A DNA stretch of 64,000 nt, taken from Polynucleobacter sp. JS-Safj-400b-B2 (GTDB lineage Bacteria; Pseudomonadota; Gammaproteobacteria; Burkholderiales; Burkholderiaceae). Location: contig NZ_JACVPJ010000009.1 in NCBI RefSeq assembly GCF_018881975.1, forward strand, positions 1 to 64,000, given 5' to 3'. Positions 1-9,378 of this stretch are shown piece by piece. The position numbers and the translations under genes were made by a program. Under the pieces are notes generated by a model. It worked only from the letters and a program-made list of their open reading frames with translations, had not been told where the DNA came from and did no database searches. Numbering within the stretch: position 1 is the first letter of the stretch; the number at the start of each line of letters is the position of its first letter.

Positions 1-9
1 TTTGGGGGA

Positions 10-42
10 TTCTATGATACAAAAGTACTTCTATGATACAAA
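10..42. repeat. 14-base direct repeat, two copies
   Basis: TTCTATGATACAAA occurs at 10-23 and again at 29-42, a period of 19 bases. It lies downstream of the tRNA-Arg gene and its terminator. Only two copies are visible and the left side is cut by the window start, so it may be the edge of a longer tandem array. No function can be assigned. Confidence 0.6.
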
Positions 43-43
43 C

Positions 44-60
44 TCAAAAGGGCATCGCCC
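44..60 (-). terminator. Rho-independent terminator of tRNA-Arg
   Basis: On the minus strand the sequence reads GGGCGATGCCC followed by TTTTGAG: a 4-bp GC stem, a 3-base loop and a short U-tract, 16 bases beyond the CCA end of the tRNA. The stem is short, so this is a modest call. Confidence 0.5.
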
Positions 61-76
61 GCTGAGCTATATAGGT

Positions 77-153
77 TGGTGCGGCTGGCAGGAATTGAAC
101 CCACGACCCCTTGGTTCGTAGCCAAGTACTCTATCCAGCTGAGCTACAGCCGC
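77..153 (-). tRNA. tRNA-Arg (anticodon ACG)
   Basis: The minus strand folds as a full 77-base cloverleaf. The acceptor arms are GCGGCTG and CAGCCGC with an encoded CCA end. The D-arm region is TAGCTCAGCTGGATAGAG, the anticodon stem CTTGG/CCAAG closes the loop CTACGAA with anticodon ACG, and the T-loop is TTCAATT. ACG is the arginine anticodon whose A34 is deaminated to inosine by TadA in bacteria. A plus-strand reading frame that runs through the tRNA into greB is an artefact. Confidence 0.97.
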
Positions 154-171
154 AACAGCCATAATTATGCC

Positions 172-672
172 ATGGAAGAGAAGAACTACATCACCCCTGC
201 TGGTCACGAACGGATTAAGACCGAGCTCTTACAGCTCTTAAACCTTGATAGACCGGAGGTTGTAAAGGTAGTCCACTGGGCCGCCAGCAATGGTGACCGA
301 TCCGAAAATGGGGACTATATCTACGGAAAAAAGCGCCTTAGGGAGATTGATAGGCGGATCCGCTTCCTCAACAAACGTCTTGAATTTGCAGTAGTTGTCG
401 ATAATGCCGCCCGAAAATCTGGTGAAAATGACGCTGAACAGGTTTTCTTTGGCGCTACTGTGACTTACTCAACCCTAGAGGGAGATCAGGCCGGCAAAGA
501 AACCACCATCACCATTGTTGGTGTGGACGAGGTGGATTTAGATAAGGGGCACGTGAGCTGGGTATCACCTATAGCAAAAGCCTTGATCAAATCTCGGATC
601 GGAGATTGTGTCTTTATTCAAACACCAACAGGCCCTGCTCAAATTGAAATCTTAGACGTTCAGTATCTATAG
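172..672 (+). CDS. greB: Transcription elongation factor GreB
   Basis: GreB enters the RNA polymerase secondary channel and stimulates cleavage of backtracked RNA, restarting stalled complexes. The 166-residue product begins MEEKNYITPAGHERIKTEL. It has the N-terminal coiled coil with the conserved stretch NGDRSENGDY, whose acidic tip coordinates the catalytic Mg, and a C-terminal FKBP-like domain with SPIAKALI. The longer lysine spacing and TPAGHERI opening favour GreB over GreA. I chose the ATG at 172 because the open frame extends upstream through the tRNA-Arg gene, which cannot be coding. It converges on spoT with only 12 bases between the stops, an arrangement I associate with betaproteobacteria. 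Confidence 0.93.
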   Translation: MEEKNYITPAGHERIKTELLQLLNLDRPEVVKVVHWAASNGDRSENGDYIYGKKRLREIDRRIRFLNKRLEFAVVVDNAARKSGENDAEQVFFGATVTYSTLEGDQAGKETTITIVGVDEVDLDKGHVSWVSPIAKALIKSRIGDCVFIQTPTGPAQIEILDVQYL

Positions 673-684
673 AACTTAAGAGGA

Positions 685-3078
685 CTATGTTGCGCGAGTT
701 CGAGTGACCCGCATGACATCAGGATTGGCGCGTAGGCTGCGCATCACTTTAGAGAGATGCAGGCGATCGTAAACCTGGATCGTAAAACGGATGGTGACGG
801 AATCTTCTTTGAAGCGATCTTCCATCGATACATTCATGATGTTGGAATCTGCAGAAGTAACACTACTCGCTACTCTAGCCAACACACCCTTACCTTGTCG
901 TGTATCAATAGCTAAATCCAATTCAAACTCACGATTGAGTTCTTTGCCCCACTCCACTTCAACCCATTTATCACTGTCCTTAGACAACATACGTAACGCT
1001 AACGGGCAATCATTGGTATGGACTTGCAGGCCCTCTCCTTTGCCGAGATAGCCAATGATGTTGTCGCCAGGAATAGGATGGCAGCAGGTTTGAAAGTGAA
1101 TAGAGTTGCCCTCACGTCCATCTACCAATATGGCTTGACGTTGGTGGTGATGACCTATTTCTTGATTTGGTGCAACCCAATCTGCAACACCTAAACGCAT
1201 CTGCTCAGTACCGCCCTCATCATCAATCAGAATTTTGAGGCGAATAGCTAGCTCTTGAGGTGAGCGCCTACCCAAAGCAATATTGACACAAGCTTCTTCA
1301 CGCGTTTTATCACCGGTCCAGTGCATTAGCTTTTCCCAAATCTCAGGGCTCAGCAATGCAGCATCTACACCCTGCTGGCGCAATGCATTGGCTAATAGAC
1401 GCTCGCCCAACTGAAGCGATTCAGAATAGTGTTTTGTTTTTAAAGAATGGCGAATTGAAGCACGTGCCTTGCCGGTACGCACAAAGGCTAACCAACCTGG
1501 GTTGGGCTGCGAGTTTGAAGAGGTAATCACTTCCACAATATCGCTATTTTTTAGCTCGCTGCGCAAAGGCAATTGCAGGCCATTAATCTTCACAGCCACG
1601 CAAGTATTACCCAAATCACTATGAATTGAATAGGCAAAGTCTAGGGCTGTCGCCCCTCTTGGCAATGCTCTGATCTGTCCAGTTGGCGTGAATACATAAA
1701 CTGCATCGGGGAATAAATCAATTTTGACGTGCTCTAAGAATTCTTGAGAGTCGCCACTGCTGTCCTGTATATCAATTAAAGACTGTAGCCATTGATGAGC
1801 GCGGTTTTGCACTTCACTCATATCAGGAGAGCCGTCCTTGTAGGCCCAATGTGCTGCCACACCTGCTTCAGCTACCGCATGCATTTCAGTTGTACGAATC
1901 TGGAACTCTACCGGCACCCCAGATGGACCTAATAAGGTCGTATGCAAGGATTGATAGCCATTTAATTTAGGAATGGCAATGTAATCCTTAAACTTACCCG
2001 GCATGGGCTTATATAGCGCATGCAAGATACCAAGAGCGCGATAGCATTCGTCAATCGAATTCACCGTTACGCGGAATGCATAAACATCTAATACTTGTGA
2101 AAAGCTTAAATGCTTTGAGCGCATCTTGTGATAAATGCTAAAGAGGGTCTTTTCACGACCGCGGAGATCAACCTCTAAGTTGGCCTTAGCAAAAGCCATA
2201 CGAGAGGATTGCAAAATCTTTTCAACCATCTCCTTGCGATTGCCACGCGCCCGCTTTACTGCGCCCTCAATAACCCTAAAGCGCATAGGCATGGAATAGC
2301 GGAAACTCAAATCCTGAAGGTCACGGTAAATCACATTTAATCCGAGACGATGCGCAATAGGTGCATAGATTTCGATTGTTTCAGCAGCTACACGACGACG
2401 CTTCTCCATCGGCACAGCATCTAGGGTACGCATATTGTGAGTGCGGTCAGCAAGCTTTACTAGAATGACGCGGACATCACGTGCCATTGCCATGAACATT
2501 TTGCGAAAGCTCTCTGCTTGAGCTTCTGCATGGCTTTGAAATTCTAATTTATCAAGTTTCGTTAATCCTTCAACTAGCTCAGCTACCTTATTGCCAAACT
2601 TTTCAACTAAGTCTGCTTTTGTACAGCCAGTATCTTCAATCACATCATGCATTAAAGCGGCCATGATGGATGGCGCATCTAAGCGCCAAGTCGCACAAAG
2701 CTCTGCTACAGCAACTGGGTGGGTTATGTATGGTTCTCCGCTATGACGGTATTGCCCTAAATGGGCGGCATCAGAAAACTGAAATGCCTTTTTGATTTGC
2801 ACAATCTCTTCAGGTTTGAGGTAAGAGAGTTTTGCAAGCAAACCCTCTATCGAAACTACCTGATGTTTTAGTGGAAGGCTGGGCGCAGAAGTTGGGCCAA
2901 ATAAATGACGGCTCGATTGCGCCAATAAGCTGGCGATAATCGATTTTTTACCACTTTGATTGGGTGTGTCGGAGTCTTCATCCAACAGCTGTGCTTGAGC
3001 TGAGCCAAGCGAAGCATCCTTAGACGAGACGCCTCCTACTTTTTCCGATGTTTTAACTATTCCTAAAGGAAGCTCCAC
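685..3078 (-). CDS. spoT: Bifunctional (p)ppGpp synthetase/hydrolase SpoT/RelA (Rsh)
   Basis: This enzyme makes and degrades the stringent-response alarmone (p)ppGpp. The 797-residue protein has the long RSH layout: an HD hydrolase domain with MHDVIEDTG near residue 143, a synthetase domain with GKFKDYIAIPKLNGYQSLH in the middle, a TGS domain (DAVYVFTPTGQIRALPRGAT), a zinc-finger-like region with CCHPIPGD, and a C-terminal ACT domain. The intact HD motif predicts active hydrolase, so the protein is SpoT-like rather than a hydrolase-dead RelA. The first 80 residues are low in conserved features. It sits 15 bases behind rpoZ, matching the common gmk-rpoZ-spoT operon. Confidence 0.95.
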   Translation of the reverse strand: MELPLGIVKTSEKVGGVSSKDASLGSAQAQLLDEDSDTPNQSGKKSIIASLLAQSSRHLFGPTSAPSLPLKHQVVSIEGLLAKLSYLKPEEIVQIKKAFQFSDAAHLGQYRHSGEPYITHPVAVAELCATWRLDAPSIMAALMHDVIEDTGCTKADLVEKFGNKVAELVEGLTKLDKLEFQSHAEAQAESFRKMFMAMARDVRVILVKLADRTHNMRTLDAVPMEKRRRVAAETIEIYAPIAHRLGLNVIYRDLQDLSFRYSMPMRFRVIEGAVKRARGNRKEMVEKILQSSRMAFAKANLEVDLRGREKTLFSIYHKMRSKHLSFSQVLDVYAFRVTVNSIDECYRALGILHALYKPMPGKFKDYIAIPKLNGYQSLHTTLLGPSGVPVEFQIRTTEMHAVAEAGVAAHWAYKDGSPDMSEVQNRAHQWLQSLIDIQDSSGDSQEFLEHVKIDLFPDAVYVFTPTGQIRALPRGATALDFAYSIHSDLGNTCVAVKINGLQLPLRSELKNSDIVEVITSSNSQPNPGWLAFVRTGKARASIRHSLKTKHYSESLQLGERLLANALRQQGVDAALLSPEIWEKLMHWTGDKTREEACVNIALGRRSPQELAIRLKILIDDEGGTEQMRLGVADWVAPNQEIGHHHQRQAILVDGREGNSIHFQTCCHPIPGDNIIGYLGKGEGLQVHTNDCPLALRMLSKDSDKWVEVEWGKELNREFELDLAIDTRQGKGVLARVASSVTSADSNIMNVSMEDRFKEDSVTIRFTIQVYDRLHLSKVMRSLRANPDVMRVTRTRAT

Positions 3079-3093
3079 ACCGGAACTCCTTAA

Positions 3094-3297
3094 TTACAGA
3101 GGTACTTTGGTCAACATGTCACGGTCAGTCACACCAGCAGCTACTTCACGCAAAGCAACTACGGTAGCTTTATCTCTGGACTCAACACGTGGGGAGTGAC
3201 CTTGTACCAACTGGCGAGCGCGATAAGTCGCGGCCAAAACCAATTCAAAACGATTAGGGATAGTTTTAAGGCAATCTTCTACAGTAATACGTGCCAT
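3094..3297 (-). CDS. rpoZ: DNA-directed RNA polymerase subunit omega
   Basis: Omega is the small RNA polymerase subunit that helps beta-prime assembly and forms part of a ppGpp-binding site. The 67-residue product opens [20 protein letters not shown] and contains [11 protein letters not shown] and [14 protein letters not shown], which are typical. Length is normal for betaproteobacteria. It lies between gmk and spoT on the same strand, 44 and 15 bases away, so the three genes are probably co-transcribed. Confidence 0.96.
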   Translation of the reverse strand: MARITVEDCLKTIPNRFELVLAATYRARQLVQGHSPRVESRDKATVVALREVAAGVTDRDMLTKVPL

Positions 3298-3341
3298 GCT
3301 GGACTCACTTAATTTAGCTTCAATACCTATAGGATAACTGA

Positions 3342-3980
3342 TTAGACCCCAAGCCGCTTTAAAAGAGCTGGATTTCTGGCCATACTGGGCCCAGAACGTA
3401 GACGACTTGAAGCCAGAATGCGCTTTAAATCGACCAATGCTTGCTCAAAAGAATCATTTACCACAATGTAATCCGCCTCAGGAGCATGCAAAAGCTCTAC
3501 GTGAGCAGCTGACAAGCGGCGCTGTATCGTTGCTTCATCATCTTGACCACGCTTACGAAGACGCTCTTCTAAAGCCTCTATTGAGGGTGGAAAGATGAAG
3601 ATCCACTGCACCGAGGGAATTAACTTCCGAATTTGTTGAGCGCCCTGCCAATCAATCTCCAACATGACGTCGCTACCCGCCTGCATTTGGGATTCAATCC
3701 AAGGTTTTGAAGTGCCATAAAAATGGCCATGGACTTCAGCCCATTCCAAAAAATGACCTTGGTCGCGCTCTTGCAGAAAATCTTCTTTAGTCAGAAAGCG
3801 ATAGTCCTTGCCATCCACTTCTCCAGGTCTTGGCGTGCGAGTGGTTGTTGATAAAGACAATTTAAGTCCGGCATCCTCTTTTAGCAAAGCATTTACTAAT
3901 GAAGATTTTCCTGCGCCTGAAGGCGCAACAATCATCAGCATACTGCCTTGATAAGATGGGGTCAGGTTAGCGTTAGTCAT
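3342..3980 (-). CDS. gmk: Guanylate kinase
   Basis: Guanylate kinase phosphorylates GMP to GDP with ATP in the cytoplasm. The 212-residue protein carries the P-loop APSGAGKSS with its lysine at residue 25, then [17 protein letters not shown] for GMP binding, and [15 protein letters not shown] start at Met14 would give a product closer to the core family length, so the first 13 residues are uncertain. It is followed by rpoZ and preceded by yicC 15 bases away, an operon tied to nucleotide supply and the stringent response. Confidence 0.95.
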   Translation of the reverse strand: MTNANLTPSYQGSMLMIVAPSGAGKSSLVNALLKEDAGLKLSLSTTTRTPRPGEVDGKDYRFLTKEDFLQERDQGHFLEWAEVHGHFYGTSKPWIESQMQAGSDVMLEIDWQGAQQIRKLIPSVQWIFIFPPSIEALEERLRKRGQDDEATIQRRLSAAHVELLHAPEADYIVVNDSFEQALVDLKRILASSRLRSGPSMARNPALLKRLGV

Positions 3981-3995
3981 AAATCAATCAATAGA

Positions 3996-4925
3996 TTACT
4001 CGAGATTTTGAACTTGCTCACGCATTTGCTCGATAAACAACTTGAGTTCTAGGGCTGCTTGCGTGCACTCTTCGGATACAGACTTTGAACTTAAGGTATT
4101 GGCTTCGCGATTGAGTTCTTGCATCAGAAAATCCAAGCGCTTGCCAACTGGGCCTTTGCCTGCAAGTGCATTATCAACAGCCTGAAGATGGGTCTTTAAG
4201 CGCGCGAACTCTTCAGCCACATCAATCCGTACCGCGTATAGAACAACCTCTTGACGAATGCGCTCCATCAACTCAGTGCCAGCTTTCGCTTGCTCTTGTG
4301 TTGCCAGCGCTTCCGCCAAACGCTCGGTGAGCTTTTCTTGATACTGCGCTACATATTCTGGAATCTTGGGCTCTATGACCTTTACGATCTCACGCATCTT
4401 GCCGATAATGCTGGTTAATACGCCAACCAAGGCTTTACCTTCAGCATGACGACTTTCCATCAGAACGGCTAAGGCTGCACGCCCGGCTTCGACTGCAGCA
4501 GTAATCCAGCTATCTTCTTCACCCCGCGGTTCAGAAACAACGCCAGGCCAACACAGAACTTCAGCAATACTGAGCTCTTGTGCTTTAGGGAAAGATTCTT
4601 GGGCTTTTTCTTGGAGGGTATACAAAGCATCGAGACGATCTCGATTGATTGCTCCCAAGGCGTGCGGATTACTTTTGGCGGCGCCCGCAGCAGCGCTATT
4701 GACTCGCCATGCCGCCCTAAACTCCACCTTGCCTCGAGAAAGGCTTTGGGTAGCCATTTCTCGCAAGGCAGGCTCAGCCCCGCGACATTCGTCCGGAAGA
4801 CGAAATCCAAGATCCAGAAAGCGGCTATTAACAGCCCGACATTCCACCTGCAGATCAGCAACTACACCCGCTCCTAAGGAGACTTGGCGAGAAGCGCTGC
4901 CATAACCAGTCATGCTCGATATCAT
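3996..4925 (-). CDS. YicC family endoribonuclease
   Basis: YicC proteins are manganese-dependent endoribonucleases that cut RNA hairpins and affect small-RNA stability in enterobacteria. The 309-residue product starts MISSMTGYGSA, the family hallmark, and contains ECRAVNSRFLDLGFRLP and the C-terminal GKRLDFLMQELNREANTL followed by ALELKLFIEQMREQVQN. The length is slightly longer than the usual 290. It heads the yicC-gmk-rpoZ-spoT block and is divergent from rph, with 55 bases between the two starts, so both promoters must lie in that short gap. Confidence 0.93.
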   Translation of the reverse strand: MISSMTGYGSASRQVSLGAGVVADLQVECRAVNSRFLDLGFRLPDECRGAEPALREMATQSLSRGKVEFRAAWRVNSAAAGAAKSNPHALGAINRDRLDALYTLQEKAQESFPKAQELSIAEVLCWPGVVSEPRGEEDSWITAAVEAGRAALAVLMESRHAEGKALVGVLTSIIGKMREIVKVIEPKIPEYVAQYQEKLTERLAEALATQEQAKAGTELMERIRQEVVLYAVRIDVAEEFARLKTHLQAVDNALAGKGPVGKRLDFLMQELNREANTLSSKSVSEECTQAALELKLFIEQMREQVQNLE

Positions 4926-4980
4926 ATGGACATTGTAGATTCATTATTAATCTAGACACCAACCTTACAGGACCCCCTTT

Positions 4981-5721
4981 ATGAGCACTGCTAACTCAGC
5001 CAATATTGCCCGCCCAAGCGGTCGTAAGCCAACCGATTTACGCCCAGTCACCATCTCCAGGGCCTTTACTAAGCATGCTGAAGGATCAGTATTGATTGCC
5101 TTTGGGGACACCAAGGTCCTGTGTACTGCCAGCATCCTGGAAAAGGTGCCTCCTCATAAGAAAGGCTCTGGCGAGGGCTGGGTAACCGCTGAGTACGGCA
5201 TGCTGCCCCGCTCTACCCATACCCGCAGCGATCGTGAAGCAGCCCGCGGCAAACAGTCCGGTCGTACTCAAGAAATTCAGCGCCTGATTGGCCGCGCTAT
5301 GCGTAGCGTCTTTGATTTAAAAGTTCTCGGCGAAAGAACGATTCACCTCGATTGCGATGTACTGCAAGCAGATGGCGGCACACGCACAGCTTCTATTACT
5401 GGCGCCTATGTTGCTGCTCGCGATGCAGTAAACCAACTTTTGAAAAGTGGCGCACTCGCTAAGGATCCCATCATTGATAGCGTTGCTGCAATTTCCGTTG
5501 GTATTTATCAAGGGGTGCCAGTGCTAGATTTGGATTACCCGGAAGATTCTTCTTGTGATACCGATATGAATGTCGTTATGACTGGTAAAGGCGGAATGAT
5601 TGAAGTGCAAGGCACTGCCGAAGGCGTCTCCTTCTCAAGATCAGAACTTAATGCTTTATTAGATCTAGCTGAGCAAGGCATTGAAGAGCTCACGCAATTT
5701 CAAATTGACTCACTTAAATAA
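4981..5721 (+). CDS. rph: Ribonuclease PH
   Basis: RNase PH is a phosphate-dependent 3'-5' exoribonuclease that trims tRNA 3' ends. The 246-residue product has [15 protein letters not shown] near the N-terminus, [33 protein letters not shown] and [20 protein letters not shown], the last holding the conserved catalytic aspartate region. Length is close to the 238-residue E. coli enzyme with a short N-terminal extension. An AGGA-like site lies upstream of the ATG. rdgB follows after 19 bases, so rph-rdgB-hemW is probably one operon. Confidence 0.96.
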   Translation: MSTANSANIARPSGRKPTDLRPVTISRAFTKHAEGSVLIAFGDTKVLCTASILEKVPPHKKGSGEGWVTAEYGMLPRSTHTRSDREAARGKQSGRTQEIQRLIGRAMRSVFDLKVLGERTIHLDCDVLQADGGTRTASITGAYVAARDAVNQLLKSGALAKDPIIDSVAAISVGIYQGVPVLDLDYPEDSSCDTDMNVVMTGKGGMIEVQGTAEGVSFSRSELNALLDLAEQGIEELTQFQIDSLK

Positions 5722-5740
5722 ACTGATATTTACTTAAGCA

Positions 5741-6331
5741 ATGCAAAAGCTCGTTCTCGCATCTAATAATGCTGGTAAGGTAAAAGAATTTCAGGCGCTA
5801 TTAGCGCCCCTGAACTTTCAGGTCATTCCGCAAGGTGAATTGGGCATTCCTTCGGCCGAAGAGCCGCATCATACCTTTGTAGAAAATGCCTTAGCCAAAG
5901 CGCGTCATGCTAGCGCTGCATCTGGCTTACCTGCACTGGCTGATGACTCGGGTATTTGCGCCCATGCTTTAAATGACATGCCAGGGGTATTGTCGGCTCG
6001 CTATGCAGGAGATCAAGGCAATGATGCAGCCAATAATCAAAAACTCATCCAAGAATTAAAGGATCAGGTAGATCGAGGCGCTCATTATGTTTGCGCTTTA
6101 GTGTTTGTCAACAGCGTCAATGATCCCGAGCCCATCATTGTGCAAACCCGTTGGTATGGCCAGATTATTGAACAAGCAACGGGCGCTAATGGCTTTGGTT
6201 ACGACCCCCATTTCTTCTTACCTGAGCAAAATCTCACTGCAGCACAACTAGATCCTGCGCAAAAGAATTTAATCAGTCACCGTGGCCAAGCCTTACGTGA
6301 ACTTATTGCCCAACTCAAATCTCGTGCTTAA
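5741..6331 (+). CDS. rdgB: RdgB/HAM1 family non-canonical purine NTP pyrophosphatase
   Basis: RdgB hydrolyses dITP, ITP and XTP to monophosphates and keeps deaminated purines out of DNA. The 196-residue product has the N-terminal LVLASNNAGKVKEFQALL, the FVENALAKARHA segment, ADDSGICAHALNDMPGVLSA around the metal site, GANGFGYDPHFF, and the C-terminal SHRGQAL. All of these are family signatures. It overlaps the likely GTG start of hemW by 8 bases, suggesting translational coupling. Confidence 0.95.
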   Translation: MQKLVLASNNAGKVKEFQALLAPLNFQVIPQGELGIPSAEEPHHTFVENALAKARHASAASGLPALADDSGICAHALNDMPGVLSARYAGDQGNDAANNQKLIQELKDQVDRGAHYVCALVFVNSVNDPEPIIVQTRWYGQIIEQATGANGFGYDPHFFLPEQNLTAAQLDPAQKNLISHRGQALRELIAQLKSRA

Positions 6332-7511
6332 TTCCACCCCCAATAAAGTCAGTCTTACTGCGTTGCCACCACTGGCTTTATATATTCACTTTCCTTGGTG
6401 CGAAAAGAAATGTCCCTATTGTGATTTCAACTCCCATCAAATTAAAGATAGTGTATCTAAAGCAGGCTTCGATGAGGATCGCTATATCAATGCACTCATC
6501 GCCGATTTAGAAACCGAATTGGCTAATACTTGGGGACGTCAGGTTCACAGCATCTTTATTGGTGGCGGTACACCTAGCCTTTTGTCTGCAGAAGGCATGG
6601 ATCGATTACTCTGCGCTGTACGTGCCCGCGTTAACTTAGAGCCTGATGCTGAAATCACCATGGAAGCCAACCCAGGATCTATCGAAGCCGATAAATTTGC
6701 AGGGTTTGCAAAGGCAGGTATTAATCGAGTTTCGATAGGCGTTCAGAGCTTTCAAGATGAGCAGCTCAAAGCCTTGGGGCGTATTCACAATGGTGAAGAA
6801 GCTAGGCGCGCAATTGCAATTGCGCTGAAACACTTTAAATCAGTAAATCTTGATCTCATGTATGGCCTCCCAAAACAGACTTTAGAGTTAGCCAAGGCAG
6901 ATGTGGAGACAGCACTTTCCTTCAAAACGCCACACCTATCTTTCTACAACCTCACGCTAGAGCCCAACACCTACTTCGCAAACTTTCCTCCGCAATTACC
7001 AAACGATGATGAAGTCGATGCCATCTTTGAGCAGAATTTGGATTTACTGACTAGGGCGGGCTACAAACGCTATGAGGTATCTGCTTACGCCCAAAAGAAC
7101 CAAGAATGCAAACATAATCTGAACTACTGGCGCTTTGGTGATTACATTGGCATTGGCGCAGGTGCTCACGGCAAGATTTCCTATCCCGACAAGATTACAC
7201 GCCAAGTACGTGAGCGCCACCCTGAAACGTATATGCAGGCAATGGAATCCAAGGGCAATGCCTTAATTGAATCCAAGTCGATTGAAGCCAAGGATCTCCC
7301 TTTTGAATTTATGCTCAATACCCTAAGACTGACTGATGGCGTTGCTACTAATACCTTTAGTGAACGTACAGGCCTACCTTTAAATGTGATTAGTAAGGGT
7401 CTTTCCGAGGCTAGTAATATGAAATTGCTCGATGAGAATCCCAGTCAACTCAAGGCCACTCCACTGGGAATGCGTTACCTGAACAATCTTCAAGAGATGT
7501 TTTTGGATTAG
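6324..7511 (+). CDS. hemW: HemW, radical SAM heme chaperone
   Basis: HemW is a radical SAM protein that binds heme and is implicated in heme insertion into respiratory enzymes. It was formerly annotated as oxygen-independent coproporphyrinogen oxidase. The [4Fe-4S] motif CEKKCPYC gives C26, C30 and C33 in the numbering used here, and lacks the extra cysteine of true HemN. IFIGGGTPSLLS and GVQSFQDEQLKALGRIH follow, with a C-terminal HemN_C-like domain. I chose GTG at 6324, which overlaps the rdgB stop. A GTG at 6282 in the same frame would add 14 residues, so the start is uncertain. The stop overlaps the convergent enoyl-CoA hydratase gene by 4 bases. Confidence 0.9.
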   Translation: MLNSTPNKVSLTALPPLALYIHFPWCEKKCPYCDFNSHQIKDSVSKAGFDEDRYINALIADLETELANTWGRQVHSIFIGGGTPSLLSAEGMDRLLCAVRARVNLEPDAEITMEANPGSIEADKFAGFAKAGINRVSIGVQSFQDEQLKALGRIHNGEEARRAIAIALKHFKSVNLDLMYGLPKQTLELAKADVETALSFKTPHLSFYNLTLEPNTYFANFPPQLPNDDEVDAIFEQNLDLLTRAGYKRYEVSAYAQKNQECKHNLNYWRFGDYIGIGAGAHGKISYPDKITRQVRERHPETYMQAMESKGNALIESKSIEAKDLPFEFMLNTLRLTDGVATNTFSERTGLPLNVISKGLSEASNMKLLDENPSQLKATPLGMRYLNNLQEMFLD

Positions 7512-8305
7512 CTTCCAGTCCAATTAGGTGGCTGGCCTTTTAAGAACGATGCCACGCCATTCTTAAAATCATCGCTTCCGTAAGTTTCACTAATTAAGTC
7601 ACTGCAATCGGGCAAATTATTTTTAATTAATCTTGCCAATACAAGTTTGCTGGATTTTTGTGTAATAGGCGCTAGATTGCTCAGGCGCTCTGCAAGCTTG
7701 TCAGCCTCATGACTCAATTGATCCTGCTCATGGATAGCAAGAACATGGCCTTGTTTTGCTAACTCTTCAGCAGAAATCATCTCCGCCAAAAGTAACATGC
7801 GCTTCACAATATTGATATTCAAATGGGCGACTAGCCAAGCCACATTGCCGGCAGATAAACAATTACCCAGGGTTTTAGCAATAGGCACACCAAACTTAGC
7901 GCCAGGAGTGGAGATACGGAAATCACAGCATGATGCAATTGCTAAGCCCCCGCCTATTGCCATGCCATCAATCACAGCAATTGTTGGAATAGGCAATGTT
8001 GCTAATGGCGCTAGGTAACTATCGATGCCCTCTTCGTATCGGACCCCATCATTACCATTTCGAAAATGAGCAAATTGGGCGATATCGCTACCCGAGACAA
8101 AGGACTTTCCGCCAGCACCACGAAAGATGGCTACACGTACCTTTGGATTCTTGGCAATATCTTCACAGATTGACTTTAAGCTCTGATACATGCTGACGGT
8201 CATCGCGTTGCGCGCCGCTACATGGTCAAAGGTAATGTGGGCAATGTTATCGCGTATCTCTAGTGTAACTTGCGCAATATTGCCCGCATTTTCTTGTTGT
8301 GTCAT
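7508..8305 (-). CDS. Enoyl-CoA hydratase/isomerase family protein
   Basis: A crotonase-fold protein of 265 residues, normal for the family. The oxyanion-hole strands are visible as GKSFVSGSDIAQF and AIDGMAIGGGLAIASCCDFRI. The usual hydratase glutamates are not clearly placed, so it could be a hydratase, isomerase or another crotonase activity. It starts 7 bases after the stop of the Bug-type binding protein gene and must be co-transcribed with it. A CaiB-type CoA transferase is divergent from both. Together they suggest uptake and CoA-dependent metabolism of an organic acid, substrate unknown. Confidence 0.85.
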   Translation of the reverse strand: MTQQENAGNIAQVTLEIRDNIAHITFDHVAARNAMTVSMYQSLKSICEDIAKNPKVRVAIFRGAGGKSFVSGSDIAQFAHFRNGNDGVRYEEGIDSYLAPLATLPIPTIAVIDGMAIGGGLAIASCCDFRISTPGAKFGVPIAKTLGNCLSAGNVAWLVAHLNINIVKRMLLLAEMISAEELAKQGHVLAIHEQDQLSHEADKLAERLSNLAPITQKSSKLVLARLIKNNLPDCSDLISETYGSDDFKNGVASFLKGQPPNWTGS

Positions 8306-8312
8306 AAAACGC

Positions 8313-9302
8313 TTATTCAGCCTTGATGTTCAAACTCTTTACTAGACGCTGATACTTTGCAAGCTCCCCAGCCAAGAATAAGCTGAACGCTGCTGGTGTG
8401 GTAGGGCCTTCTGGCTGTAAGCCTTGCGAATTAAGTGTCTTTTTAATCTGTGGATCGGCCATGGCAGCCTTCACTGCCTGATCAATCTTGTTGACTACAA
8501 CTGGATCCATCCCCTTCGGACCCATGACAGAGTACCAATTGGTGACATCAAATCCAGTGATGCCAACTTCATTAAATGTTGGCACGTTTGGAAGAATTGG
8601 CAAGCGTTTAGGTGTTGAAATCGCTAGCGCCTTCAAGCTACCATCCTTAATTTGTTGCAGGTTAGGCGGCAAGGTATCAAAGTTCATCGTGATCTGGCCA
8701 CCAAGCAAATCAATAATCGCTTGACCGCTACCCTTGTAAGGAACGTGATTCAGTTGAATACCAGCAATCTTGGCAAATAAAGCGCCCGCTAAATGCTGAG
8801 TACTTCCAATGCCAGAGGAACCATAAGTCATCTGACCTGGATTTGCTTTTGCAAGTGAAATGAGTTGCGCTACTGAGTTCACGGGCAATGAAGCCTTCAC
8901 AACTAGAACGTTAGGAACATATCCCAAATAAGTAATGGGCGTGAAATCTGTCGCTGGATTGTATTGAACATTAGTGAGAACAAAAGGTGCGATTGCATTG
9001 GAATTGGAATGCCCTACGAGCAAGGTATATCCATCAGGATTTGCTTTAGCAATTTGATCGGCTGCAATGGTGCCAGCTGCGCCAGATTTATTTTCAACAA
9101 TCACACTTTGACCGAGAATCTCACCCATCTTAGGCGCAATTGCACGAGCAACTATATCTGTGCCACCGCCAGGTGCAAATCCAACAATCAGTCGAATCGG
9201 TTTTGTTGGGAAGGCTTGCTGTCCCAAAGCAAAAAATGGGGTCGTGGCTAGCGTAATTGCTAGCAAACTACGAACAGCCCATTGAGGCGTTTTAAGCAAC
9301 AT
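8313..9302 (-). CDS. Bug/TctC-family tripartite tricarboxylate transporter substrate-binding protein
   Basis: Bug proteins are periplasmic receptors for carboxylates, greatly expanded in Burkholderiales. The 329-residue precursor has a signal peptide of about 27 residues (basic start, LLAITLATTPFFALGQQ) and then FPTKPIRLIVGFAPGGGTDI, the typical first strand and carboxylate-binding loop. VIVENKSGAAGTIAAD and LNHVPYKGSGQAIIDLLGG are also family marks. No TctA or TctB membrane subunit is present nearby, which is usual for these orphan receptors. Expected to be exported and to deliver a ligand linked to the adjacent CoA-metabolism genes. Confidence 0.93.
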   Translation of the reverse strand: MLLKTPQWAVRSLLAITLATTPFFALGQQAFPTKPIRLIVGFAPGGGTDIVARAIAPKMGEILGQSVIVENKSGAAGTIAADQIAKANPDGYTLLVGHSNSNAIAPFVLTNVQYNPATDFTPITYLGYVPNVLVVKASLPVNSVAQLISLAKANPGQMTYGSSGIGSTQHLAGALFAKIAGIQLNHVPYKGSGQAIIDLLGGQITMNFDTLPPNLQQIKDGSLKALAISTPKRLPILPNVPTFNEVGITGFDVTNWYSVMGPKGMDPVVVNKIDQAVKAAMADPQIKKTLNSQGLQPEGPTTPAAFSLFLAGELAKYQRLVKSLNIKAE

Positions 9303-9378
9303 AAAGTCTCCAAAATTGTTTTTATTGTGTTTGATACTATTAGTAGTTAATTCTAAACATATAAGAACAATCGAGACA

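Noticed and set aside
61-72. CTGAGCTATATA resembles a tRNA D-arm, possible partial tRNA next to tRNA-Arg
   Set aside because: No anticodon or T-arm can be folded around it; it lies next to the terminator stem, and is too short to call.
76-171. In-frame extension of greB upstream of 172
   Set aside because: It runs through the tRNA-Arg gene on the other strand, and its translated sequence is just the antisense of the tRNA.
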